NCBI GenBank assembly: GCA_963204905.1
Contig: CAUJJN010000382.1
Coordinates: forward strand, 25,798 to 89,797
From: Pseudomonadota bacterium
GTDB taxonomy: Bacteria > Pseudomonadota > Alphaproteobacteria > Rhizobiales > Xanthobacteraceae
Reading direction: 5' to 3'
Length of the DNA stretch: 64,000 nt
Made by a program: the position numbers and the translations under genes. A model generated the notes under the pieces. That model made no database searches. It saw nothing but the letters and a program-made list of their open reading frames with translations, and was not told where the DNA came from. Within the stretch, counting starts at the first letter, position 1, and each line of letters begins with the position of its first letter. Positions 53,891 to 62,301 of the stretch are shown here, one piece after another.

Positions 53891-54462
53891 CGGGTGACCT
53901 CCGCTACGCCCGCACCCGGTTCGACGACATCGACGCCCTCGACCTTGGTGTGGTCATGATGCGGCAATTCCCCCGTGCGCCAATAGTTGTAGGCGACTTG
54001 AAGGAAGCGGAAGCACATCAGATACGATCCGAGCGGTATGCAGAGATAGACGAACCAGCTCGGGATTTCGAGATCGGGCGTCACCTGGTCTGTCCCCATC
54101 AGGCCATAAACGAACTTGGCGCCCATGGTGCCGATCACGAACGTGAAAAACGCGCCGGATAACAAACCGAAGGTGACGACGATATTCCGCCACGGCGACT
54201 TGAGCTGATTGACGACAACGTCGACACCGACATGGATGCCGGTCCGCACGCCGTAGGCAGCACCGAACTTCGCAACCCACACGAACATGAAAATACAAAG
54301 CTCCTGCGCCCATGACAGGTTGATCGGGAACAGGATCGGATAGAGCCAGGACACGCCCAGCAGATAGCGATGGGCGACCGCGACGAAGATGATCAAGGTC
54401 GCGAGCGCCATCAGCGTTGCGATCAGGATCTCCTCGAGCCGATCGAGGATTTTAAGAAACAT
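53887..54462 (-). CDS. dctQ: TRAP transporter small permease (DctQ)
   Basis: 191 aa with four membrane segments (IATLMALATLIIFVAVAHRYLLG; INLSWAQELCIFMFVWVAKFGAAYGVRTGIHVGVDVVV; NIVVTFGLLSGAFFTFVIG; WFVYLCIPLGSYLMCFRFLQVAY). SWAQELCIFMFVWVAKFGAA is the typical DctQ core. It is 268 bp behind dctP, and the gap holds three hairpins. Confidence 0.92.
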   Translation of the reverse strand: MFLKILDRLEEILIATLMALATLIIFVAVAHRYLLGVSWLYPILFPINLSWAQELCIFMFVWVAKFGAAYGVRTGIHVGVDVVVNQLKSPWRNIVVTFGLLSGAFFTFVIGTMGAKFVYGLMGTDQVTPDLEIPSWFVYLCIPLGSYLMCFRFLQVAYNYWRTGELPHHDHTKVEGVDVVEPGAGVAEVTR

Positions 54463-54554
54463 GGATGTCCCCCCGTGGCGTCGGACAGCTTCCCGTTACC
54501 GGTTAGCCCACGCGCAACGCAGCCAAAGCGACCGCGCTTTCCCCTTGATAGAAT

Positions 54555-54719
54555 ATCCGGAAGCGCGGATGTCGCTTCCGGATTGGTTCGCATTCGACCG
54601 GGGAGATAAACAACGAGTCGGATTGAGCCTTTTCGATCCGACCCGTGTCTCCGTTCGAAACGATTGTAGACTCCGCACCGGCGTTGCGAGACATGGCACC
54701 TTTCACCATCCGCAACGCC
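54555..54719 (-). promoter_or_regulatory. Three consecutive hairpins between dctP and dctQ
   Basis: Perfect stems: ATCCGGAAGCG/CGCTTCCGGAT (54555-54565 with 54573-54583), GTCGGAT/ATCCGAC (54617-54623 with 54636-54642), and GGCGTTGC/GCAACGCC (54680-54687 with 54712-54719). Such structures after a binding protein gene usually lower read-through and protect the upstream mRNA, giving more receptor than permease. Confidence 0.6.
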
Positions 54720-54730
54720 GAAGACAGACC

Positions 54731-55735
54731 TCAATCGATCGTCGGACGTCCCTCTTCCTTCAGGAACTCATTGATGAGGTCCTTGCCGACGCGCGAGCCG
54801 ACGTCCTTGTAGACCGGCAGCATCGCCTTGCGCATCGCGTCGTCCTGCTCCTTGGTCAGGGTAATCAACTCGGTCTTGCCGGACTTGCGCATTTCTTCCA
54901 GCGCCTCGGTGTTTTCCTTGGCCGACTGACCATTGCCGTACTCGGTGGCTTCCTTCATCGCCTTCTCGAGCTGGCCGCGGACATCGGCCGGCAGACCGTC
55001 CCAGAACTTCTTGTTGGCGATCACCGCATAGCCGATATAGCCGTGGTTGGTGAGCGTCGTATACTTCTGCACCTCGTGCATCTTCTGGGTGTACATGTTC
55101 GAAGGCGTGTTTTCCTGACCGTCAACCACGCCGGTTTGCAGCGCCTGATAAACTTCGGAAAACGCCATCACTTGCGGAATGGCGCCAAGCGAACGGAACT
55201 GCGCTTCCAGTACCTTCGACGATTGAATGCGGAATTTCAGGCCCTTGTAGTCTTCCGGTGCAATGAGCTTCTTGTTGGCGCTCATCTCCTTGAAGCCGTT
55301 GTCCCAATAGGCGAGGCCAGTAATTCCCTTCTTTTCGAGCAGGGAGAAAAGCTTCTTGCCGAGCGGCCCGTCGGTCACCTTCCGCAGCGAGGCAAGGTCC
55401 GGGAGAATGTACGGCAGATCGAAAACCTCGAACTCCTTGACGCCGATGGGCCCGAACTTGGAGAGCGACGGCGCCAACATCTGCACCGCGCCGAGTTGCA
55501 GCGCCTCGAGTTCTTCCTTGTCCTTGTACAGCTGCGAGTTCGGATAGACCTCGACCTTTACCTTCCCGTCGGTATATTTCGCCGCGAGTTCGGCGAATTT
55601 CTGCGAAGCGAGTCCCTTCGGCGTATTCGGCGCCACAACGTGGCTGAACTTGATGATGATCGGCTGCTGCGCGGCAGCCGGCATGATAAAGCCAAGAGCC
55701 GCGATCGCAGCCCCAAGGAACATGATCTTACGCAT
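54731..55735 (-). CDS. dctP: TRAP transporter solute receptor (DctP)
   Basis: 334 aa from MRKIMFLGAAIAALGFIMPAAAQQ, a signal peptide; GGGAGGAAGA before the ATG decides the start. The mature part IIIKFSHVVAPNTPKGLASQKFAELAAKYTDGKVKVEVYPNSQLYKDKEELEALQLGAVQM and KFRIQSSKVLEAQFRSLGAIPQVMAFSEVYQALQTGVVDGQENTPSNMY with the substrate-binding Arg and Asn is typical of C4-dicarboxylate TRAP receptors. Confidence 0.95.
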   Translation of the reverse strand: MRKIMFLGAAIAALGFIMPAAAQQPIIIKFSHVVAPNTPKGLASQKFAELAAKYTDGKVKVEVYPNSQLYKDKEELEALQLGAVQMLAPSLSKFGPIGVKEFEVFDLPYILPDLASLRKVTDGPLGKKLFSLLEKKGITGLAYWDNGFKEMSANKKLIAPEDYKGLKFRIQSSKVLEAQFRSLGAIPQVMAFSEVYQALQTGVVDGQENTPSNMYTQKMHEVQKYTTLTNHGYIGYAVIANKKFWDGLPADVRGQLEKAMKEATEYGNGQSAKENTEALEEMRKSGKTELITLTKEQDDAMRKAMLPVYKDVGSRVGKDLINEFLKEEGRPTID

Positions 55736-55884
55736 TCTTCCTCCCGGATTCGATTTTGGTGGTCGCCCCATCCAACTGAACCGACACCATCCTTGAAAAG
55801 GATAAAGGCCGTCAATACCGGTTTGTCCTGCTCGCGGCTATGCTTCCTTTGGCGGGAGCGAGATAAACCTGTGTTGCAACGCAA

Positions 55885-55911
55885 AACGCGGCGCTGATGA
55901 AGCGCCGCGTT
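55885..55911 (-). terminator. Intrinsic terminator of leuA
   Basis: AACGCGGCGCT/AGCGCCGCGTT with a 5-nt loop; on the minus strand TTTTG follows. It lies 40 bp after the leuA stop. On the plus strand it is followed by TTCTT, so it may work in both directions. Confidence 0.8.
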
Positions 55912-55951
55912 TCTTATGCCGCCGAATAGAGGTTTGAGACGTTGCGCCAGA

Positions 55952-57511
55952 TCAACTCGCCGCAACCGCCGGCACGTCGCGCTGGCGCTTCATGACGATC
56001 TTGTTGAGCGCGCCCAAATAAGCCTTGGCCGACGCGACCAGCGTATCGGGATCGGCGGCGCGCGAGGTCATCGAGCGGCCCTCATGCGCAAGCCGTACCG
56101 AGACCTCAGCCTGCGCATCGGTGCCTTCGGTGACCGCGTGAACCTGATACAATTCCAACTTGGCCTCGTGCGGAACCAACGCCTTGATGCAGTTGAAAAC
56201 CGCATCCACAGGGCCGTTGCCCTCGGCCTCCTCAATCTTCACCTGGCCGTCGATGTCGAGCTTCATGGTGGCGCGCTGCGGACCGTGGGTGCCGGCGATC
56301 ACCGTCAGCGACGTCAGCTTGATGCGATCGTGGCTCGCCGCCAGTTCCTGATCGACCAGCGCCTCGATATCCTCGTCGTAGATATCCTTCTTGCGGTCAG
56401 CCAGGGCCTTCATGCGCGCGAACGCGTCTTCCAACTGGTTGGCGCCGAGCTTGTAGCCCATCTCCTCCAGCTTGTGGACGAAGGCGTGGCGGCCTGAATG
56501 CTTGCCCAACACCAGCGACGACTGCTTCAGGCCGACCATTTCCGGCCGCATGATCTCGTAGGTTGACGCATCCTTCAGCACGCCGTCCTGATGGATGCCA
56601 CTCTCGTGCGCGAAGGCATTCCGGCCAACGATCGCCTTGTTGTACTGTACAGGGAATGATGTTGCGGCCGAAACCACTTTCGAGGCTCGCGTCAGCATTG
56701 TGGTATCGATCTTGTTCCAGAACGGAAACTTGTCGTTACGCACATTGATAGCCATCACGATTTCCTCGAGCGCGGCATTGCCAGCCCGCTCGCCGATACC
56801 GTTGATGGTGCATTCGACCTGACGCGCGCCGCCGGCGATACCGGCCAGCGAATTGGCCACCGCCATGCCGAGATCGTTGTGGCAGTGAACCGAGAACACC
56901 GCCTTGTCGGAGTTCGGCACGCGCTCGATCAGCGTGCGCATGAAGTAGGTGTATTCCTCCGGTACGGTGTATCCGACGGTGTCGGGGATGTTCACCGTGG
57001 TCGCGCCGGCCTTGATCACAGCCTCGACGATGCGGCAGAGGAAGTCCATCTCGCTGCGGGTGCCATCCTCGGCCGACCATTCGACGTCATCGATCTGATT
57101 GCGGGCGCGCTGGACCATGGCCACCGAGGTCTCCATCACCTGCTCGGGGGTCTTGTTCAGTTTCACCCGCATATGCAGCGGCGAAGTGGCGATCACGGTA
57201 TGGACGCGGCCGCGCCTGGCGAACTTCACCGCCTCGGCGCAGCGATCGATGTCGGCCGGATGCGCACGCGACAGGCCGGCGATGACCGCGTTCTTGGAAC
57301 GGCGGGCGATCTCGCTCACCGCCTCGAAGTCACCCTGCGAGGTGATCGGAAAACCGGCCTCGATAATGTCGACGCCCATATCGTCCAGCAGTTCGGCGAC
57401 TTCGAGTTTCTCCTCGAAGGTCATGGTGGCGCCGGGGCACTGCTCGCCGTCGCGCAAGGTGGTGTCGAAAATTACAACGCGGTCCTTGTCGGACTTGTTG
57501 GCGGTCGTCAT
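55952..57511 (-). CDS. leuA: 2-isopropylmalate synthase
   Basis: 519 aa from MTTANKSDKDRVVIFDTTLRDGEQCPGATMTFEEKLEVAELLDDMGVDIIEAGFP; AAAGGAA lies 7 nt upstream, and the longer track start reads through the attenuator. FDTTLRDGEQ and the metal-site HCHNDLGMAVANSLAGIAGGARQVECTINGIGERAGNA mark the HMGL-like catalytic barrel, and the C-terminal ~130 residues form the leucine-sensing LeuA dimer domain. It condenses acetyl-CoA with 2-oxoisovalerate, the first step of leucine synthesis. It is regulated by a leader peptide and hairpins upstream. Confidence 0.97.
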   Translation of the reverse strand: MTTANKSDKDRVVIFDTTLRDGEQCPGATMTFEEKLEVAELLDDMGVDIIEAGFPITSQGDFEAVSEIARRSKNAVIAGLSRAHPADIDRCAEAVKFARRGRVHTVIATSPLHMRVKLNKTPEQVMETSVAMVQRARNQIDDVEWSAEDGTRSEMDFLCRIVEAVIKAGATTVNIPDTVGYTVPEEYTYFMRTLIERVPNSDKAVFSVHCHNDLGMAVANSLAGIAGGARQVECTINGIGERAGNAALEEIVMAINVRNDKFPFWNKIDTTMLTRASKVVSAATSFPVQYNKAIVGRNAFAHESGIHQDGVLKDASTYEIMRPEMVGLKQSSLVLGKHSGRHAFVHKLEEMGYKLGANQLEDAFARMKALADRKKDIYDEDIEALVDQELAASHDRIKLTSLTVIAGTHGPQRATMKLDIDGQVKIEEAEGNGPVDAVFNCIKALVPHEAKLELYQVHAVTEGTDAQAEVSVRLAHEGRSMTSRAADPDTLVASAKAYLGALNKIVMKRQRDVPAVAAS

Positions 57512-57578
57512 CGGAAAATTCCTTTGGTCAGGTGCGCCGCATGAAAAGGGCGCTCGGGTGGCGGATTGGTCTCGCAAA

Positions 57579-57621
57579 CCCCTGAGTGCCCAGGCGCAAT
57601 CGCCCAGACGGCCCTCAGGGG
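57579..57621 (-). promoter_or_regulatory. leuA attenuator hairpin
   Basis: CCCCTGAG (minus strand, around the leader stop codon) pairs with CTCAGGGG 27 nt later, with extra pairing inside; TTTG follows. It overlaps the end of the leader ORF, as needed for ribosome-coupled attenuation. Confidence 0.65.
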
Positions 57622-57749
57622 CCGATAAGAAGCAGTCCGCCAATAAGCAGGGACGACGCCAAAACGGAGGGAATCGCAGCCGGAATCACGACGGGTCGGC
57701 CAGCGGCGGCGCCCCCGTGAATTCCATCGATATTGCTGCGAATCGGCAT
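57615..57749 (-). CDS. leuL: leuA leader peptide (44 aa)
   Basis: MPIRSNIDGIHGGAAAGRPV then a Leu/Ile-rich end LASSLLIGGLLLIGP with six Leu codons within 13 residues. GGGACC lies just before the ATG. The stop codon sits in the attenuator stem. Stalling at the Leu codons under leucine shortage should favour leuA expression. The ORF is too short for the track and lies within a shadow ORF. Confidence 0.8.
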   Translation of the reverse strand: MPIRSNIDGIHGGAAAGRPVVIPAAIPSVLASSLLIGGLLLIGP

Positions 57750-57884
57750 TGCTGGTCCCTTTGGGCGGTAGTCTTGGTTCAAACCCTTGACGGACCGTTG
57801 CCAAGATACCCGCCTGTGGGGATTTTAGACGACAATCCCCCGCCCCCGCAATGCAAAAAAGACCCGATTCCGCGCGCCGAGGCC

Positions 57885-58856
57885 TCAACGCCCCTTCTTG
57901 GCGGGTGCGGCAGCCTTGGCAGGGCCCTTTCCGCCTCCATTCGGCGCGGCGCCAACCTCCTTTTCGAGAGCCGTTCTTGCTTCCGCGAACTGCTCCAGCG
58001 TCGCCTTGTCGACCTTCGGAAAGCGCAGATCGAGCTTTTCCAGCGCGTTGACGATCACCGAACCGATCACCACGCGAGCGAACCATTTGCGATCCGCCGG
58101 CACGACATACCATGGCGCCGCGGCGCTTGCGGTATGATGGATCATGTCCTGATAGGCGGCCTGATAGCGGTCCCAATGTTGACGCTCGGCGACATCATCC
58201 AGCGAAAACTTCCAATTCTTCTCCTGCTCGTCGAGCCGGGCAAGGAACCGCTCGCGCTGCTCCTCCTTCGAGACGTTGAGAAAGAACTTGAGGACCACCG
58301 TGCCATTACGTGAGAGATAGCGTTCGAACGCCGAGATATCTTCGAAACGCTCGCGCCAGATGTTCTTCGTCACCAGCTTGGGCGGGATGCGCTGTTTCGC
58401 GAGTATCTCGGGATGCACTCGCACAATCAGGCACTCTTCGTAATAAGAGCGATTGAATATGCCGATGCGGCCACGCTCCGGAAGGCAAATCGCCGAGCGC
58501 CACATGAAATCGTGATCAAGTTCCTTGGAGGTCGGCGTCTTGAAGGAATAGACCTCGCAACCTTGCGGGTTGACCCCCTCGAACACGCTTTCGATGGCGC
58601 TATCCTTGCCTGCCGCGTCCATGCCCTGAAAAATCAGCAGCAGCGACCAGCAGTTCTGCGCATACAGCTTTTCCTGCAAATCGCTGAGCCGCTTGCGATT
58701 GGCCTCGATGATGGCCTTTCCCTCGTCTTTCTCGAGATCGCCATTCTCGTTCCGCGGAAACAGCTTGAGATGAAACTCCTTCGAGCCGTCAACCCGAAAC
58801 GGACGAACATAAGGTTCGAGGTTCGCAGTAGTCGCTTGCGGAGACTTGTCGGCCAT
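57885..58856 (-). CDS. ppk2: Polyphosphate kinase 2 family protein
   Basis: 323 aa. The PPK2 core has Walker A LLIFQGMDAAGKDSAIESVFEGVNPQGCEVYSFKTPTSKELDHDFMWR, the lid/Walker B region RGRIGIFNRSYYEECLIVRVHP, and KKWFARVVIGSVIVNALEKLDL-type C-terminal part. A Lys/Ala/Gly-rich tail follows (GGGKGPAKAAAPAKKGR). It transfers phosphate between polyphosphate and nucleotides; the subclass (mono- or diphosphate substrates) is not clear from sequence. It follows the Nudix gene by 60 bp. Confidence 0.92.
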   Translation of the reverse strand: MADKSPQATTANLEPYVRPFRVDGSKEFHLKLFPRNENGDLEKDEGKAIIEANRKRLSDLQEKLYAQNCWSLLLIFQGMDAAGKDSAIESVFEGVNPQGCEVYSFKTPTSKELDHDFMWRSAICLPERGRIGIFNRSYYEECLIVRVHPEILAKQRIPPKLVTKNIWRERFEDISAFERYLSRNGTVVLKFFLNVSKEEQRERFLARLDEQEKNWKFSLDDVAERQHWDRYQAAYQDMIHHTASAAAPWYVVPADRKWFARVVIGSVIVNALEKLDLRFPKVDKATLEQFAEARTALEKEVGAAPNGGGKGPAKAAAPAKKGR

Positions 58857-58916
58857 GACGCTAGCATTCCCTCATTCGAGCACGATGTTTCGAGCCTACC
58901 CGAGCAATCCGACCAT

Positions 58917-59624
58917 TCACACCGTATCCGGCAACCGCGCGAGCAGAAACGCGGCCATGTAGGACGGCACCGCTGCTGTGAGATCGCTCCGACGACGCAT
59001 CAAGCGAATGGCCGCGAGTTCCGGTGCCACCTGTTTCGCAAGCTCTCTCTCGATACGCCGCCGCAGGTCTTCGCCGTCAAGTTCGGATTGCAGACCGCGC
59101 ATCATTGCGATCAGCGGTCCTGCAACCACGCAATCCCAATGATCGGCGACGCGATAGTCGGCCTCTGTCAATCCAGTCTCTTCCGCGACCTCACGCGCGA
59201 CACTGCCGGCGACATCCACCATGCCGTCCCTGATGTCATTGAGATCGGGCGTCCCGGCCGGAAAATAAACCTTCCCGGCGTTGGCGGTGTGCGCCGCCAT
59301 TTCACCCAACACATAAGCGCCATCGCGACTACGCAACGCACCCATGCCAAAGCCATTGAACACAGATGCGTCCGGAAATCCCCAGTCGCGCCACGCGATG
59401 AAGCTGGCGAAGTCAGTTTCGAAATACTCCGCGCTGAAAGCGTCCTCAGCAAAGCGCGGATCACGTCCGAGCAAGACACGACCGTTCCAGAGCTGCGGGG
59501 TCTTGCGTTGTAGGTCAGTGAAATGGGCGTCGATTTCGTCACGCCGCGCATCCGCGAACGGCCAGCGCCACGACGTGACGCGCAGGTCGAGCCGCTTCAC
59601 CCGATGAATGGGAAACGATGTCAC
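58917..59624 (-). CDS. Nudix hydrolase
   Basis: 235 aa. The Nudix helix is GSVAREVAEETGL at ~140-152, in PAGTPDLNDIRDGMVDVAGSVAREVAEETGLTEAD; the Gly-X5-Glu start of the classical box is altered or stretched, while REVAEETG is intact. MTSFPIHRVKRLDLRVTSWRWPFADARRDEID at the N-terminus is shared by rhizobial homologues. It removes nucleotide diphosphate groups from an unknown substrate. It begins 3 bp after the ABC binding protein stop, so they share an operon. Confidence 0.83.
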   Translation of the reverse strand: MTSFPIHRVKRLDLRVTSWRWPFADARRDEIDAHFTDLQRKTPQLWNGRVLLGRDPRFAEDAFSAEYFETDFASFIAWRDWGFPDASVFNGFGMGALRSRDGAYVLGEMAAHTANAGKVYFPAGTPDLNDIRDGMVDVAGSVAREVAEETGLTEADYRVADHWDCVVAGPLIAMMRGLQSELDGEDLRRRIERELAKQVAPELAAIRLMRRRSDLTAAVPSYMAAFLLARLPDTV

Positions 59625-59627
59625 GCG

Positions 59628-60656
59628 CTACTTCGCGCTGGTCCCGGCCGCCTTGTTGGCCTGCTCGACGAACCGGTTGGTATAGGTCTTGCTGACGTCG
59701 ATATTCGCCTTGGCGACATCGGGCGAGCCTTCGCTGAACACCGCCAGCACGGCGGCCGCGCCCTTGGGGTCCATCGCGCCGGTCTCCGAATACATCGGGA
59801 TCGTGTTCTTCAGCGCCGCCAGATAAAGCTCCTTGTTCTTGCCGACCAGCTCCGGCGGCATTTTCGCCATCACATCTTCCGGCGTATGCGCATGAATCCA
59901 CTTCAGCGTATTGACGATGGCGTTGGTGAGCGCCTGCGCTTCCTTCTCGTGCGCCTTGACCCACGCTGCCGTGCTGTACAGCGCCCCGCCCGGATATTCG
60001 CCGCCGAAGACTGAAAGCGTATCCTTCTGCGTGCGGGTATCGCTGAGAATGCGCAAATCCTTGTGATTCCCCTGTAGCACCGTGACCGCAGGATCCAGCA
60101 TCACCGCCGCATCGATCTGACCCTGCTCCATCGCCGCGACCGCCGTAGCCCCGAGGCCGACGCCGATCACCGACGCGCTGGTGGGGTCAAGGCCGTTCTT
60201 CTTCAACTGATATTTGAGGAAGAAGTCGGTCGAGGACCCGGGTGCGCTGACACCCACCTTCTTTCCGGCCAGATCCTTGATCGACTTGATTTCGTCGGTG
60301 TGCTTCGGCGACACCACCAGAACGAGGCCCGGATAACGGTCGTAGACCACGAAGGCCTGCATCTCCTGCTTCTTGGCGGCGAGATTGACGCAATGATCGA
60401 AGTAGCCGGAGACGACATCCGCGCTGCCGCCGAGCACCGCCTTCAGCGCATCGGAGCCCCCCTTGAGGTCGACCAATTCGACGTTGACGCCGGCCCTCTC
60501 ATATTCGCCGAGTTGCTTCGCCAGCACTGTCGGCAGGTAACAGAGGCAAGCGCCGCCGCCGATGGCGATCGTCACCTTGCTCTGCGCGAACGTCGCGCCG
60601 GACATCATGAGCAGCGCCAGCAGCGGCGCGATGAGCCTACCGAAAATCGTCCTCAT
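59628..60656 (-). CDS. ABC transporter substrate-binding protein, NitT/TauT type
   Basis: 342 aa from MRTIFGRLIAPLLALLMMSGATFAQ, a signal peptide; GGAGG 5 nt upstream decides the start over the track's 25-codon extension. SKVTIAIGGGACLCYLPTVLAKQLGEYERAGVNVELVDLKGGSDALKAVLGGSADVVSGYFDH is the SsuA/ThiY-like fold; the Cys-rich GGGACLCYLP is unusual at the ligand pocket. A REP-like sequence separates it from the permease gene. Confidence 0.9.
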   Translation of the reverse strand: MRTIFGRLIAPLLALLMMSGATFAQSKVTIAIGGGACLCYLPTVLAKQLGEYERAGVNVELVDLKGGSDALKAVLGGSADVVSGYFDHCVNLAAKKQEMQAFVVYDRYPGLVLVVSPKHTDEIKSIKDLAGKKVGVSAPGSSTDFFLKYQLKKNGLDPTSASVIGVGLGATAVAAMEQGQIDAAVMLDPAVTVLQGNHKDLRILSDTRTQKDTLSVFGGEYPGGALYSTAAWVKAHEKEAQALTNAIVNTLKWIHAHTPEDVMAKMPPELVGKNKELYLAALKNTIPMYSETGAMDPKGAAAVLAVFSEGSPDVAKANIDVSKTYTNRFVEQANKAAGTSAK

Positions 60657-60738
60657 GATGTCCTCCGCGTTCGCTATTGGCAGCAGAATAGATGAGCACA
60701 CGCATCTTGAGAAGCACACCGGTCGCCTCAATACACCC

Positions 60739-60818
60739 GTCGTTGCGAGGAGCGTCAGCGACTAAGACTGCTCAGCTCTTACTTCATTGGCTTCTGGATT
60801 GCTTCGCTCGCAATGGCG
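60739..60818. repeat. REP-like intergenic repeat (copy 1)
   Basis: Contains GGATTGCTTCGCTCGCAATG and, at the other end, CGTTGCGAGGAGCG in inverse orientation. A related element is at 62231-62292. Such CATTGCGAGC-AAGC repeats are common between genes in Bradyrhizobium relatives. Confidence 0.6.
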
Positions 60819-60825
60819 AATCTCC

Positions 60826-61614
60826 CTAGGTTCGGCTCCCCGCCGCCTCCGGCCGCCAGACCAGCAGCCGACGTTCCACCAGCGTTACCGCGAGGTCGAT
60901 AAGGATCACGAACGCCGACAGCACGAACATGCCGGCGAAGACGCCGGCGACGTCGAAGACACCCTCGGCCTGCTGGATCAAATAGCCGAGGCCGGCGGCG
61001 GAGCCGAGATACTCACCGACCACCGCCCCGACCACCGCGAAGCCGACGGAGGTATGCAGCGACGAGAACATCCACGAGAGCGCTGAAGGCCAATAGACAT
61101 GCCGCATCAACTGCCGCTCGTTCATGCCGAGCATCCGGCCGTTGGCGAGCACCGTGCCGCTCACTTCCTTGACGCCCTGATAGACGTTGAAGAAGACAAT
61201 GAAGAACACCAGCGTGACGCCGAGCGCCACCTTCGACCAGATACCGAGCCCGAGCCACAAGGTAAAGATCGGCGCGAGCACGACACGCGGCAGCGCGTTC
61301 GCCATCTTGACGTAAGGATCGAACACGGCCGCGACCGTAGGCCGCCGCGCGAACCAGAATCCGAACAGCACGCCGCCGACCGAACCAATCACGAAAGCGA
61401 GGATCGACTCCCACAACGTGATCGCCAGATGCTTCCAGATCACACCGGTTGCGAACCACGTGACGATCTGGCTGCCGACATCGACAGGATTGGAGAAAAA
61501 GAAAGGCGGCAACAGCATCACGCCGAAGATTGGCACCGTGCTCAGGACATGCCACACGGCAAGCAGCACCACTGCTACCATCACCTGATAGAATAGCAGT
61601 TTTGCCCGCGACAT
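60826..61614 (-). CDS. ABC transporter permease, NitT/TauT type
   Basis: 262 aa from MSRAKLLFYQVMVAVVLLAVWHVLSTVPIFG; the track ORF begins 66 codons earlier within moaB and is rejected. Six membrane segments are seen, with the EAA loop MLGMNERQLMRHVYWPSALSWMFSSLHTSVGFAVVGAVVGEYL. It lies between moaB and the binding protein gene. No ATPase gene is in this operon, which is odd for the family. Confidence 0.9.
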   Translation of the reverse strand: MSRAKLLFYQVMVAVVLLAVWHVLSTVPIFGVMLLPPFFFSNPVDVGSQIVTWFATGVIWKHLAITLWESILAFVIGSVGGVLFGFWFARRPTVAAVFDPYVKMANALPRVVLAPIFTLWLGLGIWSKVALGVTLVFFIVFFNVYQGVKEVSGTVLANGRMLGMNERQLMRHVYWPSALSWMFSSLHTSVGFAVVGAVVGEYLGSAAGLGYLIQQAEGVFDVAGVFAGMFVLSAFVILIDLAVTLVERRLLVWRPEAAGSRT

Positions 61615-61630
61615 CGCTACGCTCTCGCCA

Positions 61631-62203
61631 TCAGGCCGTCGCACCCTTGGCCTTGGGGCGGCGCAAATGCTCGTCGAGCCGCGGCATGATCTCGACGAAA
61701 TTGCACGGCCGCGAACGATAATCGAGCTGATGCGCGAGGATGCCGTCCCAGCCGTCCTTGCAGGCGCCAGGCGACCCCGGCAGACAGAAGATGTAGGTCG
61801 CGCCGGCGACACCCGCGGTGGCGCGGCTCTGGATCGTGGAAGGGCCGATCTTGACGTGGCTCAGCATATGGAACGCGATGGAAAAGCCGTCCATCCGCTT
61901 CTCGAACAACGGTTCGATCGCCTCCGGTGTCACGTCGCGGCCGGTGAAACCGGTGCCACCGGTGGTGATGATGGCGTCGACACCCGGATCAGCGATCCAC
62001 CGACGCATGATGGCGCGGATCGCCTCGACGTCGTCAGTGACGATCTCGCGCGCCGCCAGGCGATGCCCCGCGCCGGTTAGCCGATCCGCCAACGTCGCGC
62101 CGGACTTGTCATCGGCAAGCGAGCGGGTGTCCGACACCGTCAGCACCGCGATGTTGAGCGGAATGAATTGTTTCGATTCATCTATGGAGGGCATGAGCCT
62201 CAA
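61631..62203 (-). CDS. moaB: MoaB/MogA family molybdenum cofactor protein
   Basis: 190 aa, start at MRLMPSIDESKQF or the ATG three codons later. LNIAVLTVSDTRSLADDKSGATLADRL, IITTGGTGFTGRDVTPEAIEPLFEKRMDGFSIAFHMLSHVKIGPSTIQSRATAGVAGATYIFCLPGSPGACKDGWDGIL hold the family TTGGTG and PGSP motifs. It adenylylates molybdopterin or has a related role. Molybdenum cofactor is needed by the YdeP-type protein at 20.6 kb, though moaB here is core genome. Confidence 0.93.
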   Translation of the reverse strand: MRLMPSIDESKQFIPLNIAVLTVSDTRSLADDKSGATLADRLTGAGHRLAAREIVTDDVEAIRAIMRRWIADPGVDAIITTGGTGFTGRDVTPEAIEPLFEKRMDGFSIAFHMLSHVKIGPSTIQSRATAGVAGATYIFCLPGSPGACKDGWDGILAHQLDYRSRPCNFVEIMPRLDEHLRRPKAKGATA

Positions 62204-62230
62204 CCTCTGGCGCGCAACAACGCCGACGCT

Positions 62231-62292
62231 ACGCGGAGCAACGAAGCAATCCAGCTCCTAGGGAAGGCTGGACTGCTTTGCTCGCAATGACG
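62231..62292. repeat. REP-like intergenic repeat (copy 2)
   Basis: AGCAATCCAGC and GCTGGACTGCT can pair across 11 nt, followed by TTGCTCGCAATGACG. Same family as the element at 60739-60818. It lies between moaB and the metallopeptidase gene. Confidence 0.6.
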
Positions 62293-62301
62293 ATCCAAGT
62301 C

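Noticed and set aside
54389-55897. 502-aa plus-strand ORF
   Set aside because: It lies antisense to dctP and dctP/dctQ spacer, has Arg/Leu-rich low-complexity composition, and no ribosome site; dctP is certain.
57099-58313. 404-aa plus-strand ORF
   Set aside because: Runs antisense to leuA, the leader peptide and ppk2; no motif.
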